Shown here in pieces: positions 1-10,400 of a stretch of 64,000 nt of DNA; position 1 is the stretch's first letter; every line of letters starts with the position of its first letter. A program made the translations under genes and the position numbers. Source of the DNA: Saccharomycopsis fibuligera x Saccharomycopsis cf. fibuligera (Eukaryota > Ascomycota > Saccharomycetes > Ascoideales > Saccharomycopsidaceae); contig CP012817.1 of the NCBI GenBank assembly GCA_001936135.1, positions 2,108,001 through 2,172,000 of the forward strand, given 5' to 3'. Under the pieces are notes generated by a model. It saw nothing but the letters and a program-made list of their open reading frames with translations. It was not told the DNA's origin and did no database searches.

Positions 1-1348
1 AAACCTCTGATATCAAACCAGATGTTGGCCTTGACTTTGATATCGCCAAATCATAGCTAGCGTTGTCATCGTCCATATGATCAAGTTGAGCTTTAACAAT
101 CTTTTTTGGATTAAATTCCACCATGCCATCCCGTTTCCTGTAAGTAAACAGTCTTTCCAAACTTATTTTTGGGAACTTTGAATGCAAAGACTTGTGTCTT
201 TTGGCCCTTGAGGTCCAGTTTCTTGAGCGACTTATAGACCTCCTAAACTCAGACAGGCGTTCATGATTGGAACCACTGCTAGAGTCATCACTAATTGTAG
301 AGTCCGTTTCATCCCCGTCATCTCTACCATATCCACTGCCTCTATTGTCTCCACTGCTTGTAGTGGTGCCACCACTGCTCTGGTAAGGAGAGTTATTATA
401 ATAAAAGCGTTGTGTGTTATGGTGATGGGAATGTTCTGATTTCTGAAATTCACTTTTGAAAGGCTTAGGTAAATCAATACCATGATTGTCAGTATCTCTA
501 CCATTTGAGGGAGCCGGAGGCGGCACTTTACTGCTCTTCCTCAAAATATGTCTTGCCATCTTGTGATAAAACGTTGCAAACGGGTTTTTAAAACGCTTTG
601 TTGTTGTATTAGAATGATTTGGGTTACCTTGTTGCTTTAAAGAGGAGAAAGAGTTGTGCCGAGTTAATGTTCGTCTTGACCTCCAAGTGGAGCCTCTGTG
701 TAAGTTGTGAGCGCATATCGGTTGGTTGATATTATTATTAAGGTCATCATCATAATAGTTTCCAAAATCATCATGATCATTTCTATCATCTATAGTGGCA
801 CCATCAACTTTTTGAATGCCACGGCTTGTCCCTTCATTAACGCTTAATCCTTGGATGTCATTTGTTAATAGTATTTGTCCATTGCTACCATCTAGTGCGT
901 TATCTATCTCACCATGGTGAAATGTTGGCTCATTACGAGGAATGCCTTCTGACTCTTTTTGATAATGATCAACCGGCTCACTAGGAAACACAAATCCTGA
1001 GTTAATATACTGTAAAGCGTAACTTGCCACACTTTCAGCAACATCTGATTCTGGAGACTCTGATAGTTGGTTGTCACTATTATCAGTGTTGTCATTAGTT
1101 TGTCTTGTAGCTACTGATGCAGCTCTAAGTCCCAGAGATTCAATGGTATCGCCTATTGGCGTAAAATTGACATTCAAATGGCTATTGGAATAGTGAAAAT
1201 TGATGGTTTTGTTGATATGGCTGAACCTGCTACCGCTGGTATTATTGGTACCGCTACTTGTGTCACGGTTGTATATTGAATCTTCGGCATCTGTGAGGTC
1301 CTGTATTAAAATTGATGATTTGAAGAAGGCGCGGCTTATAGAGTCCAT
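1..1348 (-). CDS. Unrecognised low-complexity protein, 5' part only (gene runs off the left edge)
   Basis: An uninterrupted reading frame runs from an ATG (complement of 1346-1348) to the window edge, about 449 codons. It starts MDSISRAFFKSS. The visible part is rich in Ser, Asn, Asp and His. It has an Asp/Asn stretch near residues 210-220, a basic Arg/Ser segment (STWRSRRTLTRHNSFSS) near residues 225-245, a short proline run (KVPPPAPS) near 280, and a second basic patch around residues 365-420. I see no signal peptide, membrane segment or recognisable domain, and I do not recognise the family. The basic Ser-rich patches look like kinase-regulated disordered sequence, which is inference. The catalytic or structured part, if any, lies beyond the left edge. 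It is divergent from NOP13. A run of A residues lies just upstream of the ATG. Confidence 0.7.
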   Translation of the reverse strand, partial: MDSISRAFFKSSILIQDLTDAEDSIYNRDTSSGTNNTSGSRFSHINKTINFHYSNSHLNVNFTPIGDTIESLGLRAASVATRQTNDNTDNSDNQLSESPESDVAESVASYALQYINSGFVFPSEPVDHYQKESEGIPRNEPTFHHGEIDNALDGSNGQILLTNDIQGLSVNEGTSRGIQKVDGATIDDRNDHDDFGNYYDDDLNNNINQPICAHNLHRGSTWRSRRTLTRHNSFSSLKQQGNPNHSNTTTKRFKNPFATFYHKMARHILRKSSKVPPPAPSNGRDTDNHGIDLPKPFKSEFQKSEHSHHHNTQRFYYNNSPYQSSGGTTTSSGDNRGSGYGRDDGDETDSTISDDSSSGSNHERLSEFRRSISRSRNWTSRAKRHKSLHSKFPKISLERLFTYRKRDGMVEFNPKKIVKAQLDHMDDDNASYDLAISKSRPTSGLISEV

Positions 1349-1790
1349 GAGGGTGAAATGTATCAAAACCTGACATTCAGTGAAAAAAAAAAAAAAAAAC
1401 AAAAAAACAAAAAAAAAAACATAGATATATCTTTATAAAAAGAAAAGCTTTATAGGTTTATTACACTGTGTGAAGTCTACCGTTGTTTGCTTTTCTCTCT
1501 TGTTGCTGCAGTTAGCCAAAAGCATAAGAAGTTACACAAATGTGATGCAAAGAAGGAAGCCAAGTACATAACGTCGATAATTTATTGACTATCACCCTAT
1601 TACCTCTGGGGAATTACATTTCTAAACAATTTTGCCCTAATAGCAAGACACAGCTAGAGTAAAGAGACAATCATGGGCCCTTTAATACCTTAGCAAAAAA
1701 TGGACTTTGCCTTCCAGCTTGGGTCTGATGGTCTCATCGTCTATGTTGGCAAAGAGGATTCGGTCATGTATTGTGATGCACCGTCGCGCA

Positions 1791-1797
1791 GCTCATC
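1791..1797 (-). promoter_or_regulatory. PAC core (GATGAGC, reverse orientation)
   Basis: GCTCATC on the + strand reads GATGAGC on the other strand, the core of the PAC element found upstream of ribosome-biogenesis genes. It lies about 155 bp before the chosen NOP13 start. Confidence 0.45.
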
Positions 1798-1848
1798 ACG
1801 AAGCAAAATTTTATTTTTTTATTTTTTCTTGATTTTATTTTGTATATA

Positions 1849-1858
1849 GAAAATTTTC
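1849..1858 (+). promoter_or_regulatory. RRPE-like element (GAAAATTTTC)
   Basis: GAAAATTTTC matches the core of the rRNA-processing element (AAAATTTT). It lies next to a PAC core 7 bp downstream. RRPE plus PAC is the usual ribosome-biogenesis promoter pair in yeasts. Confidence 0.55.
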
Positions 1859-1864
1859 ATGAAT

Positions 1865-1872
1865 GCGATGAG
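1865..1872 (+). promoter_or_regulatory. PAC element (GCGATGAG)
   Basis: Exact GCGATGAG. It overlaps codons of the longest possible NOP13 frame (ATG at 1859), which suggests transcription starts further down and translation starts at 1952. Confidence 0.6.
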
Positions 1873-1951
1873 TGCTAGTGTTTATATGCTACGCTCGGAA
1901 AAGTATCAGGACAAGAAACCGGATAAATTCACAGCTAAAAATATAATAAAA

Positions 1952-3223
1952 ATGAGTGACGAAAAGGAGGTAACTAGCCAACAGCCTGAAGTGTCCGGGA
2001 AAGAGTCCAAGACGGTAATCAAGAAAGAAAAGAAAGAAAAGAAAGAGAAGAAAGAAAAGAAAGAAAAGAAAGAGAAAAAGGAAAAGAAGCACAAGAAAGA
2101 AAAAAAAGATTATAAAAAAGACAGAGATGATGAAGGCAAAGACAAAGGCGACGAAGCCAATAGTAGCGGATCAGACTCCGAGGATAATAGCGAAATCAAC
2201 ATCGATTTGAATGAACCATTGCCGTTATCTAAAAAAGAAAAACGTTTGATGAAGAAAGGTAAACTTGACAAAATTCCAAAGAAGAAGCTCAAGGTAGTGG
2301 AAGTAAAACCAGCTAATGCTGAGGGCGAAGCCAAAGGTGACCACATTGTGCATAGTGTATGGGTTGGTAATTTATCATTTGACACTCAAGAACAAGAATT
2401 GAAAGATTTCATTGTTGTCAAGTCCGAGGACTTGCATGAAAAGGAACCAGAGAAATATGTCGCCATAGAAGAAACTGACTTCACCAGAGTGAAGATGCCA
2501 AAACAGAAAACCAATATAAAAAAAATTAAAGGTTTTGCTTACATTGATTTCAAAACCGAGAAACAAAAAGCCACTGCAATTGCGGTATCAGAAAATGCAC
2601 TTAATGGCAGAAACTTGCTTATTAAGGATGCCAACAACTACGAAGGTAGACCAGAAGTCAGTAAAGCAGAAGAAATAGAGAAAGGCACGCCGTCACGCAT
2701 CTTGTTTGTAGGGAATTTGTCGTTTGAAACTTTAGAAGAAGATTTGGAGAAACAATTTAGACATTGTGGAGAGATTTACCGTATCAGAATGGCTACCTTT
2801 GAAGATAGTGGTAAGTGTAAAGGTTTTGCATTTATTGACTTTAACGAAGTGGAATCTGTAACTAGAGCTCTTAAGGACAAATTGTGCAAGAAGTTGATGG
2901 GCCGAACGTTGAAGTTGCAATATGGTGAGGACAGAAGTAAAAGAGCACCAAGAGCCACTGAGCGGCCCGAAAGAGGTAAACGTTCATTTGGTGAAAGCTT
3001 TGCTGGAGATGAACAGGAAGGTGGCAGTTATGGTAGTGGTAATGCTGAAATTTCTGGCGAGGCTGGTGCAGAATCTAAGAGACCGAGAAAAACATTCAAC
3101 AAGAACGCTAATAGTAGCAGCAATTACAACAGAAGAGTAAAGAGTAGTGTTGCGCTTGCTACTGCACAGAGAGCTTCAGCAGCAATTGTGCCATCCCAAG
3201 GAAAAAAGAAAACCTTTGATTAA
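1952..3223 (+). CDS. NOP13: Nop13-like nucleolar RNA-binding protein, two RRMs
   Basis: This 423-residue protein has a long N-terminal lysine/glutamate tract (KEKK repeats, about residues 25-60) and an acidic/basic linker. RRM1 begins near residue 133 (SVWVGNLSF) and has an insertion between RNP motifs, ending GFAYIDF. RRM2 begins near residue 247 (RILFVGNLSF ... GFAFIDF). An RG/Ser-rich basic tail follows. The architecture and the wording of both RRMs match yeast Nop13, a nucleolar protein found with pre-60S/90S particles. An in-frame ATG at 1859 exists, but it has T at -3 and overlaps the RRPE/PAC promoter elements. ATG 1952 has an A-rich context (aaaaATGAGT) and is preferred. Promoter elements suggest co-regulation with ribosome-biogenesis genes. 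Confidence 0.85.
   Translation: MSDEKEVTSQQPEVSGKESKTVIKKEKKEKKEKKEKKEKKEKKEKKHKKEKKDYKKDRDDEGKDKGDEANSSGSDSEDNSEINIDLNEPLPLSKKEKRLMKKGKLDKIPKKKLKVVEVKPANAEGEAKGDHIVHSVWVGNLSFDTQEQELKDFIVVKSEDLHEKEPEKYVAIEETDFTRVKMPKQKTNIKKIKGFAYIDFKTEKQKATAIAVSENALNGRNLLIKDANNYEGRPEVSKAEEIEKGTPSRILFVGNLSFETLEEDLEKQFRHCGEIYRIRMATFEDSGKCKGFAFIDFNEVESVTRALKDKLCKKLMGRTLKLQYGEDRSKRAPRATERPERGKRSFGESFAGDEQEGGSYGSGNAEISGEAGAESKRPRKTFNKNANSSSNYNRRVKSSVALATAQRASAAIVPSQGKKKTFD
2025..2110 (+). repeat. Imperfect AAGAAAGAAA repeat encoding Lys/Glu (KEKK) units in NOP13
   Basis: Purine-only run made of AAGAAAGAA-type units, read as repeated KEKK. It is part of the NOP13 coding sequence and is a candidate length-variable site. 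Confidence 0.7.
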
Positions 3224-3735
3224 GAAGGTATGTGTTTAGTAGTAGAGTAGTTATTGTCAGAATGAATGTGCATTAATCTGTTTATATATGAGTGTGTTAT
3301 TGTAAGATAGCTCTATAGAACCCATAGATTACACAGGTTTTTGTATGTGCTAGGTTGCATTGCAGTGTGTTTTATCTTTGCTAAGATAGGTTTGGCATAT
3401 TATGCAGTGTACACGGTGATAGACGAGATAAGCTGGGGGTATATACGTCACCAGCAAGATTGCCATATGTGCGGATAGGATATATATATAGTAGAGCTAT
3501 CCATATAAGTACACAGGTTATACATTGTCGCTTAGTTGCTTTGGCGTGAAAATTCCAGCAATGGGCAGCGGCATTGCTTTTTTGCTAATTTCACCATAGA
3601 AAAACAAAACAAAAAAAAAAAAAAAAAAAAAAAAGAAAAACCAAGCAGAGAAACGAAGTACAGAAAACCACAACAACAGCAACAACAACGGTATCACCAA
3701 ACACAATTGTCAGCACACCCAGATACCTTCACACG
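3224..3735. other. Intergenic region, NOP13 3' side and promoter of the Skg6-like gene
   Basis: About 510 bp. It contains a TATATATATA stretch near 3481-3489, an A24 run at 3611-3634 and a CAA-rich leader just before the next ATG. No further gene seen. Confidence 0.6.
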
Positions 3736-4295
3736 ATGGGCACTCTTCCACTGGAACTTGCCTTACAGCTTGACAGGAGGCACAGCGATAATGCCTACTA
3801 CAACACCGCTGGTATCGTTAGCGCCTCCGCTGCTAGTGGATTGTCCTCACCATCGCCATCAATCTCAACGACAACAACTGCAACAACAACTGCAAAAACA
3901 AAAACAACAGACTCAACGCCAGTATTTACCAACAAGAAAGCAGAATTTATAACTGCAAGCTCTAGGTATTCATCCTTTTTCATGCCTTCCTCGTCTTCTG
4001 CGCCCTCAAACTTCATCATTAATGGTCTCTCCAGCGAGCCCTCCGGTTCCGGCGGGGCTTTGTCTTCCTCTTCTTATATTTACTTTGTTGGTTCCTCAGT
4101 GATATCAAATTCAGTTTCCAGCTACAAAAAACACTCCTCGGCATCCTCCAGAGAGAAAGGTTCAGACAAAAAGACCATGACAAACAAAACAACAGAGTCA
4201 GATAACCCAGATCAGACCTCAGTGTCCCCAGTCTCCGTCATCACCACATTGTCTATCCCATCTAACAATTCTTCTACTATACAGTCATCATCGTT

Positions 4296-4335
<40 letters not shown>

Positions 4336-6300
4336 CTATTATCGTCATCATCGACCTCGTCATCAGACTCAAATTCGAAAAACCATTCGCAACATCTGGT
4401 TGCCTCACGTACCAAAAATGGCTCAGTGGCAGAGCTTGTTACCATGCTCAATACTACTGTTTCCAGCACCGAGACCGTTACTGTTACCAATGACTTGTCG
4501 CCAAGTAAAATTACAGCTTTTACCACGCATTATTCTACCTTGCTTCTAAGCACAACCCCCACAGGAGCCATTCCTAAGCAAACTTCACAAACTACCACTT
4601 ATGCTTATGTCTATACTCAACCATACATGGTGACGGGTGACCAAACATCATTTGAGACATATGTACCGACAACTGTGACAGTTGTTACTTATGATGGAGC
4701 AACTTTGGTGTCTTTGTCTGATTATGCTACCAAAACCGTAAATGCGGATTATTATAACAATAATGTTGCCCAAACCGGAAGCAGAAACAATAGTAGAGTA
4801 CCGAAACTTGCTGGTTCAATCACTGGTTCCATTGGTGGTCTTATTATCATATTGATTTTGTTGTGGATTTTGTTTAGGAAGAAGAATATCAGCTTGTTTT
4901 CTGCCAAAAAAGAATGGGCAAACAAGAAAGATAGCGAAAAGAATTTTGATTTTGGTAACGGAAGTGGTAATATTTTTAAAAAGAATCTCTACAACAAAAG
5001 TTTTCTGGAAAATAGTGATTATTATTATAATAATGATACAAATAGCACAAATCGCGAACTTACCTATGAAGACGTATTTGGGAATAGTAACGCTACAGAT
5101 GGCTCAAATGTGAATTCTATGAATAATAATAACAACACGATAAATAACTTAGCTAGAAATGCCGAAATAGGTGCTGCTGCAAAAGCAGCGGCAACCAGCA
5201 CTAGCAAAATTTCGAAAATGTTTTCTCGATTCAAAAAATTACCAAATAACAATAATGATTATCACCTTCGAGACAACAGTCCAAGACCAGTCCCGCCTAG
5301 ACGAACGTCTGCCGACAGTTCAATAACAACAACTAGTTCAATGGGCACAAGTAGTACTACGAGCACTGGTGAGAGTGATAATGGATTATTTGCAATTAGA
5401 GACAATTTGCTTCAAGGTATTCCAAAAGGTAGTTCTTTTAGTTTTTTCAAAAAAGCCAATGCGGCAGCGGCAGCGGCAGCATCATCTCATTATAGAGCCG
5501 GCAGAGGCGAAGGGGGAGGAGGAGCACATACTCAATATGGCCGTAACCGAGTCATTGACACGGTATATGAAGAATCACAAGAAAGTTTGAACTTGAGTTC
5601 ACGTAGGCTGTCTTTGGCGTCGACGGCAAATAGTGGTCCAAATAGCAAATTCGCCAAAACGAGTCTTATGAATAACAAGAATGGCAAAAAGATGATATCG
5701 TCAACGTCGTCAGATATTGGGAATAAAATTCAAGAGCAACAGGGGCCCCTGCAACCATCACGCAGCAAGAGCAGCAATGGAAGAGTTTCAAAACATGTAC
5801 CAGTATATTCAAGAAGCTGTATCAGTGGAGGTAGATCAATAGATAGATACAGTCATGCAGGCTTACGAAACTACTATGTAAACGAAAATCCATTTGAAAC
5901 CAACTCTGAAGATTTGCTAGAAGATGATGATACATCAGCCATTGGTAATGAGTTTGATGAAGAATTTGAGAATGACCTTGGTAACTCAGCCAGAACCAAA
6001 AAGCATATTCCACCGCCTCCTCCAATGCCACGAAAGGCTAATAATAGCAATAACATAGATACTGCGGAATCATCCCCACCATCGCCTAAACTGCCAACAG
6101 AAACTACAAACAAATCCTACAACAGCAGTAACAATAATAATAGCAACAACAGTTATAACAAATTCAGTAGAAACAGTATCTATACCAATAACAGCAACAA
6201 CAGTATCAAGAGGAAATCATATGAGTCAGCATCATCGGGCGAGCCTTTTTTGAGCCATAATGGGACCGGTGATAGCGATGGATTTCTGATTAATTCCTGA
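3736..6300 (+). CDS. Skg6/Tda7-like single-pass membrane protein, Ser/Thr-rich ectodomain
   Basis: 854 residues. Residues 1-355 are Ser/Thr-rich and contain a homoserine tract near 187-200. A segment with TTTYAYVYTQPYMVTG and YVPTTVTVVTYDGATLVSL precedes one clear membrane span at about 359-380 (GSIGGLIIILILLWILF). It is followed by the basic stop-transfer RKK. The long C-terminal half is cytosolic in style: Asn-rich, with proline motifs (PRPVPPRR, then PPPPPMPRK near residue 758), an Ala run and acidic patches. No conventional N-terminal signal peptide is visible, so the span may act as the signal anchor. The layout (Ser/Thr ectodomain, one span, proline-rich tail) resembles fungal Skg6/Tos2 and Tda7 proteins of the bud neck or vacuole. 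That family assignment is an inference, since most of the protein is low complexity. Confidence 0.75.
4297..4335 (+). repeat. (TCA)13 microsatellite encoding polyserine
   Basis: Thirteen uninterrupted TCA units inside the ectodomain coding sequence of the Skg6-like gene. Similar triplets flank it. Confidence 0.9.
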
Positions 6301-6470
6301 GATAATTGCTGCAGGAGCTTTTCAAAAAAAATTTACAACCACCTTTTTCAGTTTATTCTCTCACATAATCTATACCACACACAAAATTACAAAATTTCAC
6401 ATACTGTATTACTTTTGCTTTTCGTTTCTTCTGTTTGACATTTTTCACATTTTGCACATTGCTTACAATT

Positions 6471-6511
<41 letters not shown>

Positions 6512-7411
6512 TTTCACATCACTCTCGGCTTTAAGTTTGCTTTATTTTTGCTTCGTATTTTCTTGTTCTTTTCATTTCCTATATTTGCTTTGTATCTATT
6601 AGCAAAGCTAGATAGTCATCTTTCATCCAGGTATGATTTAAATTTCTTTACTTCTATGTTTTGGGCTACTCGCATTACATTTATATTTACATTTGCCTTG
6701 ATTACTGCCCTTTTGATTTTTTCTTGTTATACTTCACTAAAAGTCCTCTCTCTCCCAATTTAGCCAAAATATTATTCTATCTGGCTATACCTTACTATTT
6801 CAGGTTTTCTATCCATCTGATCTCTAGATATACATCACAATTATTACTCTATTTACAGTCACATACTGAAGTTTGGTCTCACTTTCAAGAAGACGAGAAA
6901 TGCAGAAGTAACGTATGGTTAAAAAACCACCAGTAAGCACTGTAAGAGAGTATTGAACCACGTGCACATTGCTATAAAGCCACTTGACTGGTATGTTAAC
7001 AGGCATAGCAATATATATATTGTTTGCAGCATTGGCTCGCTTAGAGAGTGAAGGGCATATGTTCTTTCTATTAAGAAATTTACCCTATTTTGAGAGGCTA
7101 GCAGACGCCCGGGTAGCGACGGCATTGGGGAAATACGAGAAAAACGACAGTCTTTCTCTAGTCTTTCGCCGTTTGAGAATTCGCTCTGCCTGTATCCGCT
7201 TGTCTGTGAGAATCCTCATCCGAGATATAACCTACAAACTCACTGCCAAAAGCGAGCACATAGGTGCTCAAGTTCTGTAACGTTCCTCTTCCCACGAGCC
7301 ACCACAGTTCACTTCCGTGATTTTTGTGCTTTTTTAGCCCTCACCCCGCCTCGCCTACTCAATCGTATCAGGCTTTGTCCTAGAGCTGTTCCCGTGCTAG
7401 TCATCCGAACC
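6301..7411. other. Long intergenic region before the WD40 gene
   Basis: About 1.1 kb. It holds a T34 run (6473-6506), general T-richness up to 6900, a CACGTG at 6959-6964 and a more GC-rich stretch from 7080 to 7411. Short frames here lack ATG starts or resemblance to known proteins. It is probably a long promoter/5' leader for the WD40 gene. Confidence 0.55.
6959..6964. promoter_or_regulatory. E-box CACGTG
   Basis: Palindromic CACGTG, the core bound by Cbf1 or Pho4-type bHLH factors, about 450 bp upstream of the WD40 gene. Function is inferred only. Confidence 0.3.
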
Positions 7412-10400
7412 ATGGACCTTGCCGCTCTGCTCACCGGGGCCGGAGCTTCGGTAGCGGAACTGCCCCAGCATTCCGACAATGCGTCCCAGTCCCGGCTTCA
7501 GTTTCTTCCCCAGACAGTTATTACGACAAAACGCCAACCAGAAATAACGTTAAACCAGGCAAACATTCGGCAAAACTATAAAAGCGGTATGAGTTCTACT
7601 GGCGGCGCTGCTGGTTCAGGTATTCCCAAGGTTGCTGGTGCCGATGCTGCAAGTCCCGCTCCTCATCCTACCCCCACTATCAATGTTACAGATTCCTACT
7701 TCACCTTCAAAAACAACACCGATAACATGAATAGCAATCATACGGATACCGACACTGACAGGGACGAATTCGACACCACCATGACGCCCACTTTTCAAAT
7801 GCCCAAACAGTCGAGGCTTCCAAGTTTTCAAATGCTGCCCCAAGATTATCCAGATGAATATTACTACGATACAGAAGATTTAGACATTTACCGTCTTTTC
7901 GTCCAGCCCAAGTACTTGAAGATTAATTCCGGCTCTAAGTTTCGCACGTCGCTTTTCAAACGGTTATTTCTAGCACAAGAATTGGACACCACCAAGCGTA
8001 ATGTTTCAAATATCAAACCAACGATTTCGAACTTGTCGTCTAGTGTTTTTAGTAACAATACCTCGCATTGCGATAATGCCAGTACCGCTCAAAGCTCAAC
8101 TGCCTCTTCTTCAGCTGCAGGCGCCAGTAACAACACAAAGAAAAAGAAAAACGTTGTTGCTAACCGAGATAATGCTATCTGGTGCTTGAAATTCTCCCAC
8201 GACGGAAAATACCTTGCTGCCGGCGGTAAGGACTCGGTCATTAGAGTATACAAGGTGATTTCCTCTCCTTTAGATAGGCTAGAGTACGAACACAACAAAG
8301 CCAATGCTGATTTGGCTAGAGTATCTGTTGGCGGTAACGGACTAGGAAACAGTAATGGCGGCGCGGATATTGGATCACTTACTGACTCCACTAGCGATGC
8401 TGGCAGATCTTGCAATAACGAGTTTGACGGCAATAACGGTTTTGATGGGGCTAGTAACTACAATGGTACCAATACTGGTCAGTCAATGTATCGCAATATT
8501 AGCAACGGCGCCACTACCGCTGCTGATAGCGGAACTTTGTATGCGCCATTGTTTCATGATGCTCCCTACAAGGAATTCCATGGCCATTCATCAGACATTT
8601 TGTCACTTGATTGGTCAAAAAACAATTTTTTGCTATCTTCGTCTATGGACAGAACGGTAAGGTTGTGGCATGTGGAACGTGCTGAGTGTTTGAAAGTATT
8701 CAAACATCTGGATTTTGTTACCTGTGCAATGTTTCACCCCAACGATGACCGATTTTTTATTAGTGGTTCTTTGGATAAAAAAATCAGGTTATGGTCAATT
8801 TTGGATGGTGAAGTCTCTTTTCATCAAGAAGTTTCTAGTATGATCACAGCATGCGAGTTTTTTCCCAGAGGTGACTGCATTGCTGTTGGCACCATTAATG
8901 GTCTCGTGTTTGTATTTGAAACCAAAGGGTTACATTTGAAGTATCATCTCGATTTAAGAAAAAACTACATTAAAAACTCCAGTGGTGCTAAAGTCTCCGG
9001 CCTACAAGTTTTTGAGATGAAACCGGAAAAAAACGGATTTGTTGATACTAGAATCTTGATCACTACCAACGATTCCCGAGTACGATTATACAGTTGTGAA
9101 AAGAAGAAACTATTGATGAAATTTAAAGGGTTACAAAATACCTCTTCACAAGCAATGGCAGTTTCATCAAGTGATCATGCATTAGTGCTTTCTGCATCCG
9201 AAGACCATCTGATCTACTTTTGGCAAGTTAATGATAAAGAGGTGCTCAAAAAGTCCAAAAAGAAGGGGAAAGGTATTAATATTTTCAAAAAAGCAGCAGC
9301 AGCTACTACTGCTTCTTCTAATGGCAGTAGTAACAATGTTGGTAGTTTCAAAAGATCAAGAGTAAAGTTGGGTGATGATGATTTACCAGAGAATATTAAG
9401 AATGCTAACTATTACTCATTCCATGCACACCATTCTGCCGTCACTAGCGCAATTTTTGTTCCAAACAGAGCGAAAAAGCTATTGTACTTATCAAATGATC
9501 CGGTGTACGATTTGAACCGTACATTTGGTGAAATTCTCGAGCATTCAAGCGAGCAAGAAAAGCAAGAAGGCTTGAAAAATGTTAATAATTTATTGAAACG
9601 GGTGCTTTCCAAGAGCAGTTTGTCTTCAAATTCGTCACAAGAAGATTTTGGACAACTGCAAACATCGCCATCGTCAATAGCAACTGACTTCAACACCGAA
9701 AATGTCACTTCGTTTCTTAATAGTGGTAGCAGCAAGTCGGATAAGCATTTCGATTTGCTTAGGTCATTGAAAAATAAAAATGAAGTAGATTTGATGATTT
9801 CATTGCTTGATCCTTTAGCTTTTCAAATTGTTGTGTCAGCTGACGAATCCGGCAAAATTAGAATATTCAGAATTGATTCAGCATACCAAATTAGAAAAAT
9901 TATTCAAGAAGAATTAATCCCTAATGCTAATAACAGCAGTAATGGCAAGAAGTCGCATCATCATCATGATAGCAATGTTTCTAAATTGAATTTAGACCCT
10001 TTTTTAAAAAAGCTCAACAATCATGAACATTACCTCGTTAGTCAACGACTTAACACTTTAACGCTTGATGAAAATGGTATGATTACAAACACTGCTAAGC
10101 CATTACGCAATAAACATCTTTATCATCATCCATTACCATTACTGCGGCTTAAACGAAAAAACACCACTTCTACAACAGGAAGAAAATATACTCTCGGCAG
10201 CAACAATGGTGGACCATTTACTCCAACAACTGACTTGCCATCACCGGGGGCCACTGGAGCATATAGATTTGGTGGGGTTAATTCATCTGCGCAAAATAGC
10301 CCCTTTGGTTCACCAATGAAGGCAACAACCGGTGATTTGACAGTCCCAGTGGAAGACGAACGACGGTTTCCAACTTTAAGTGGTAGTGTTAGTGCCCTGA

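Larger units (their letters stand above)
1349..1951. other. Divergent intergenic region between the left-edge gene and NOP13
   Basis: About 600 bp without a credible gene. It holds an A-rich run (about 1382-1420) next to the left gene. On the NOP13 side it holds a T-rich stretch, an RRPE-like element and two PAC cores, listed separately. Confidence 0.6.

Noticed and set aside
1889-2094. Phe/Leu-rich minus-strand frames
   Set aside because: They are the reverse complement of the NOP13 Lys/Glu repeat and have no independent support.
3224-3240. GTATGT just after the NOP13 stop as a 3' UTR intron donor
   Set aside because: No coding reason and no paired branch site and acceptor that I could support.
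3536-3952. 138-residue frame overlapping the start of the Skg6-like gene
   Set aside because: It lies in another frame, has a non-ATG start, and is Lys/Gln low complexity from the A and CAA runs.
6984-7280. 98-residue plus-strand frame
   Set aside because: It begins with TTG and resembles nothing known; it lies in the leader/promoter of the WD40 gene.
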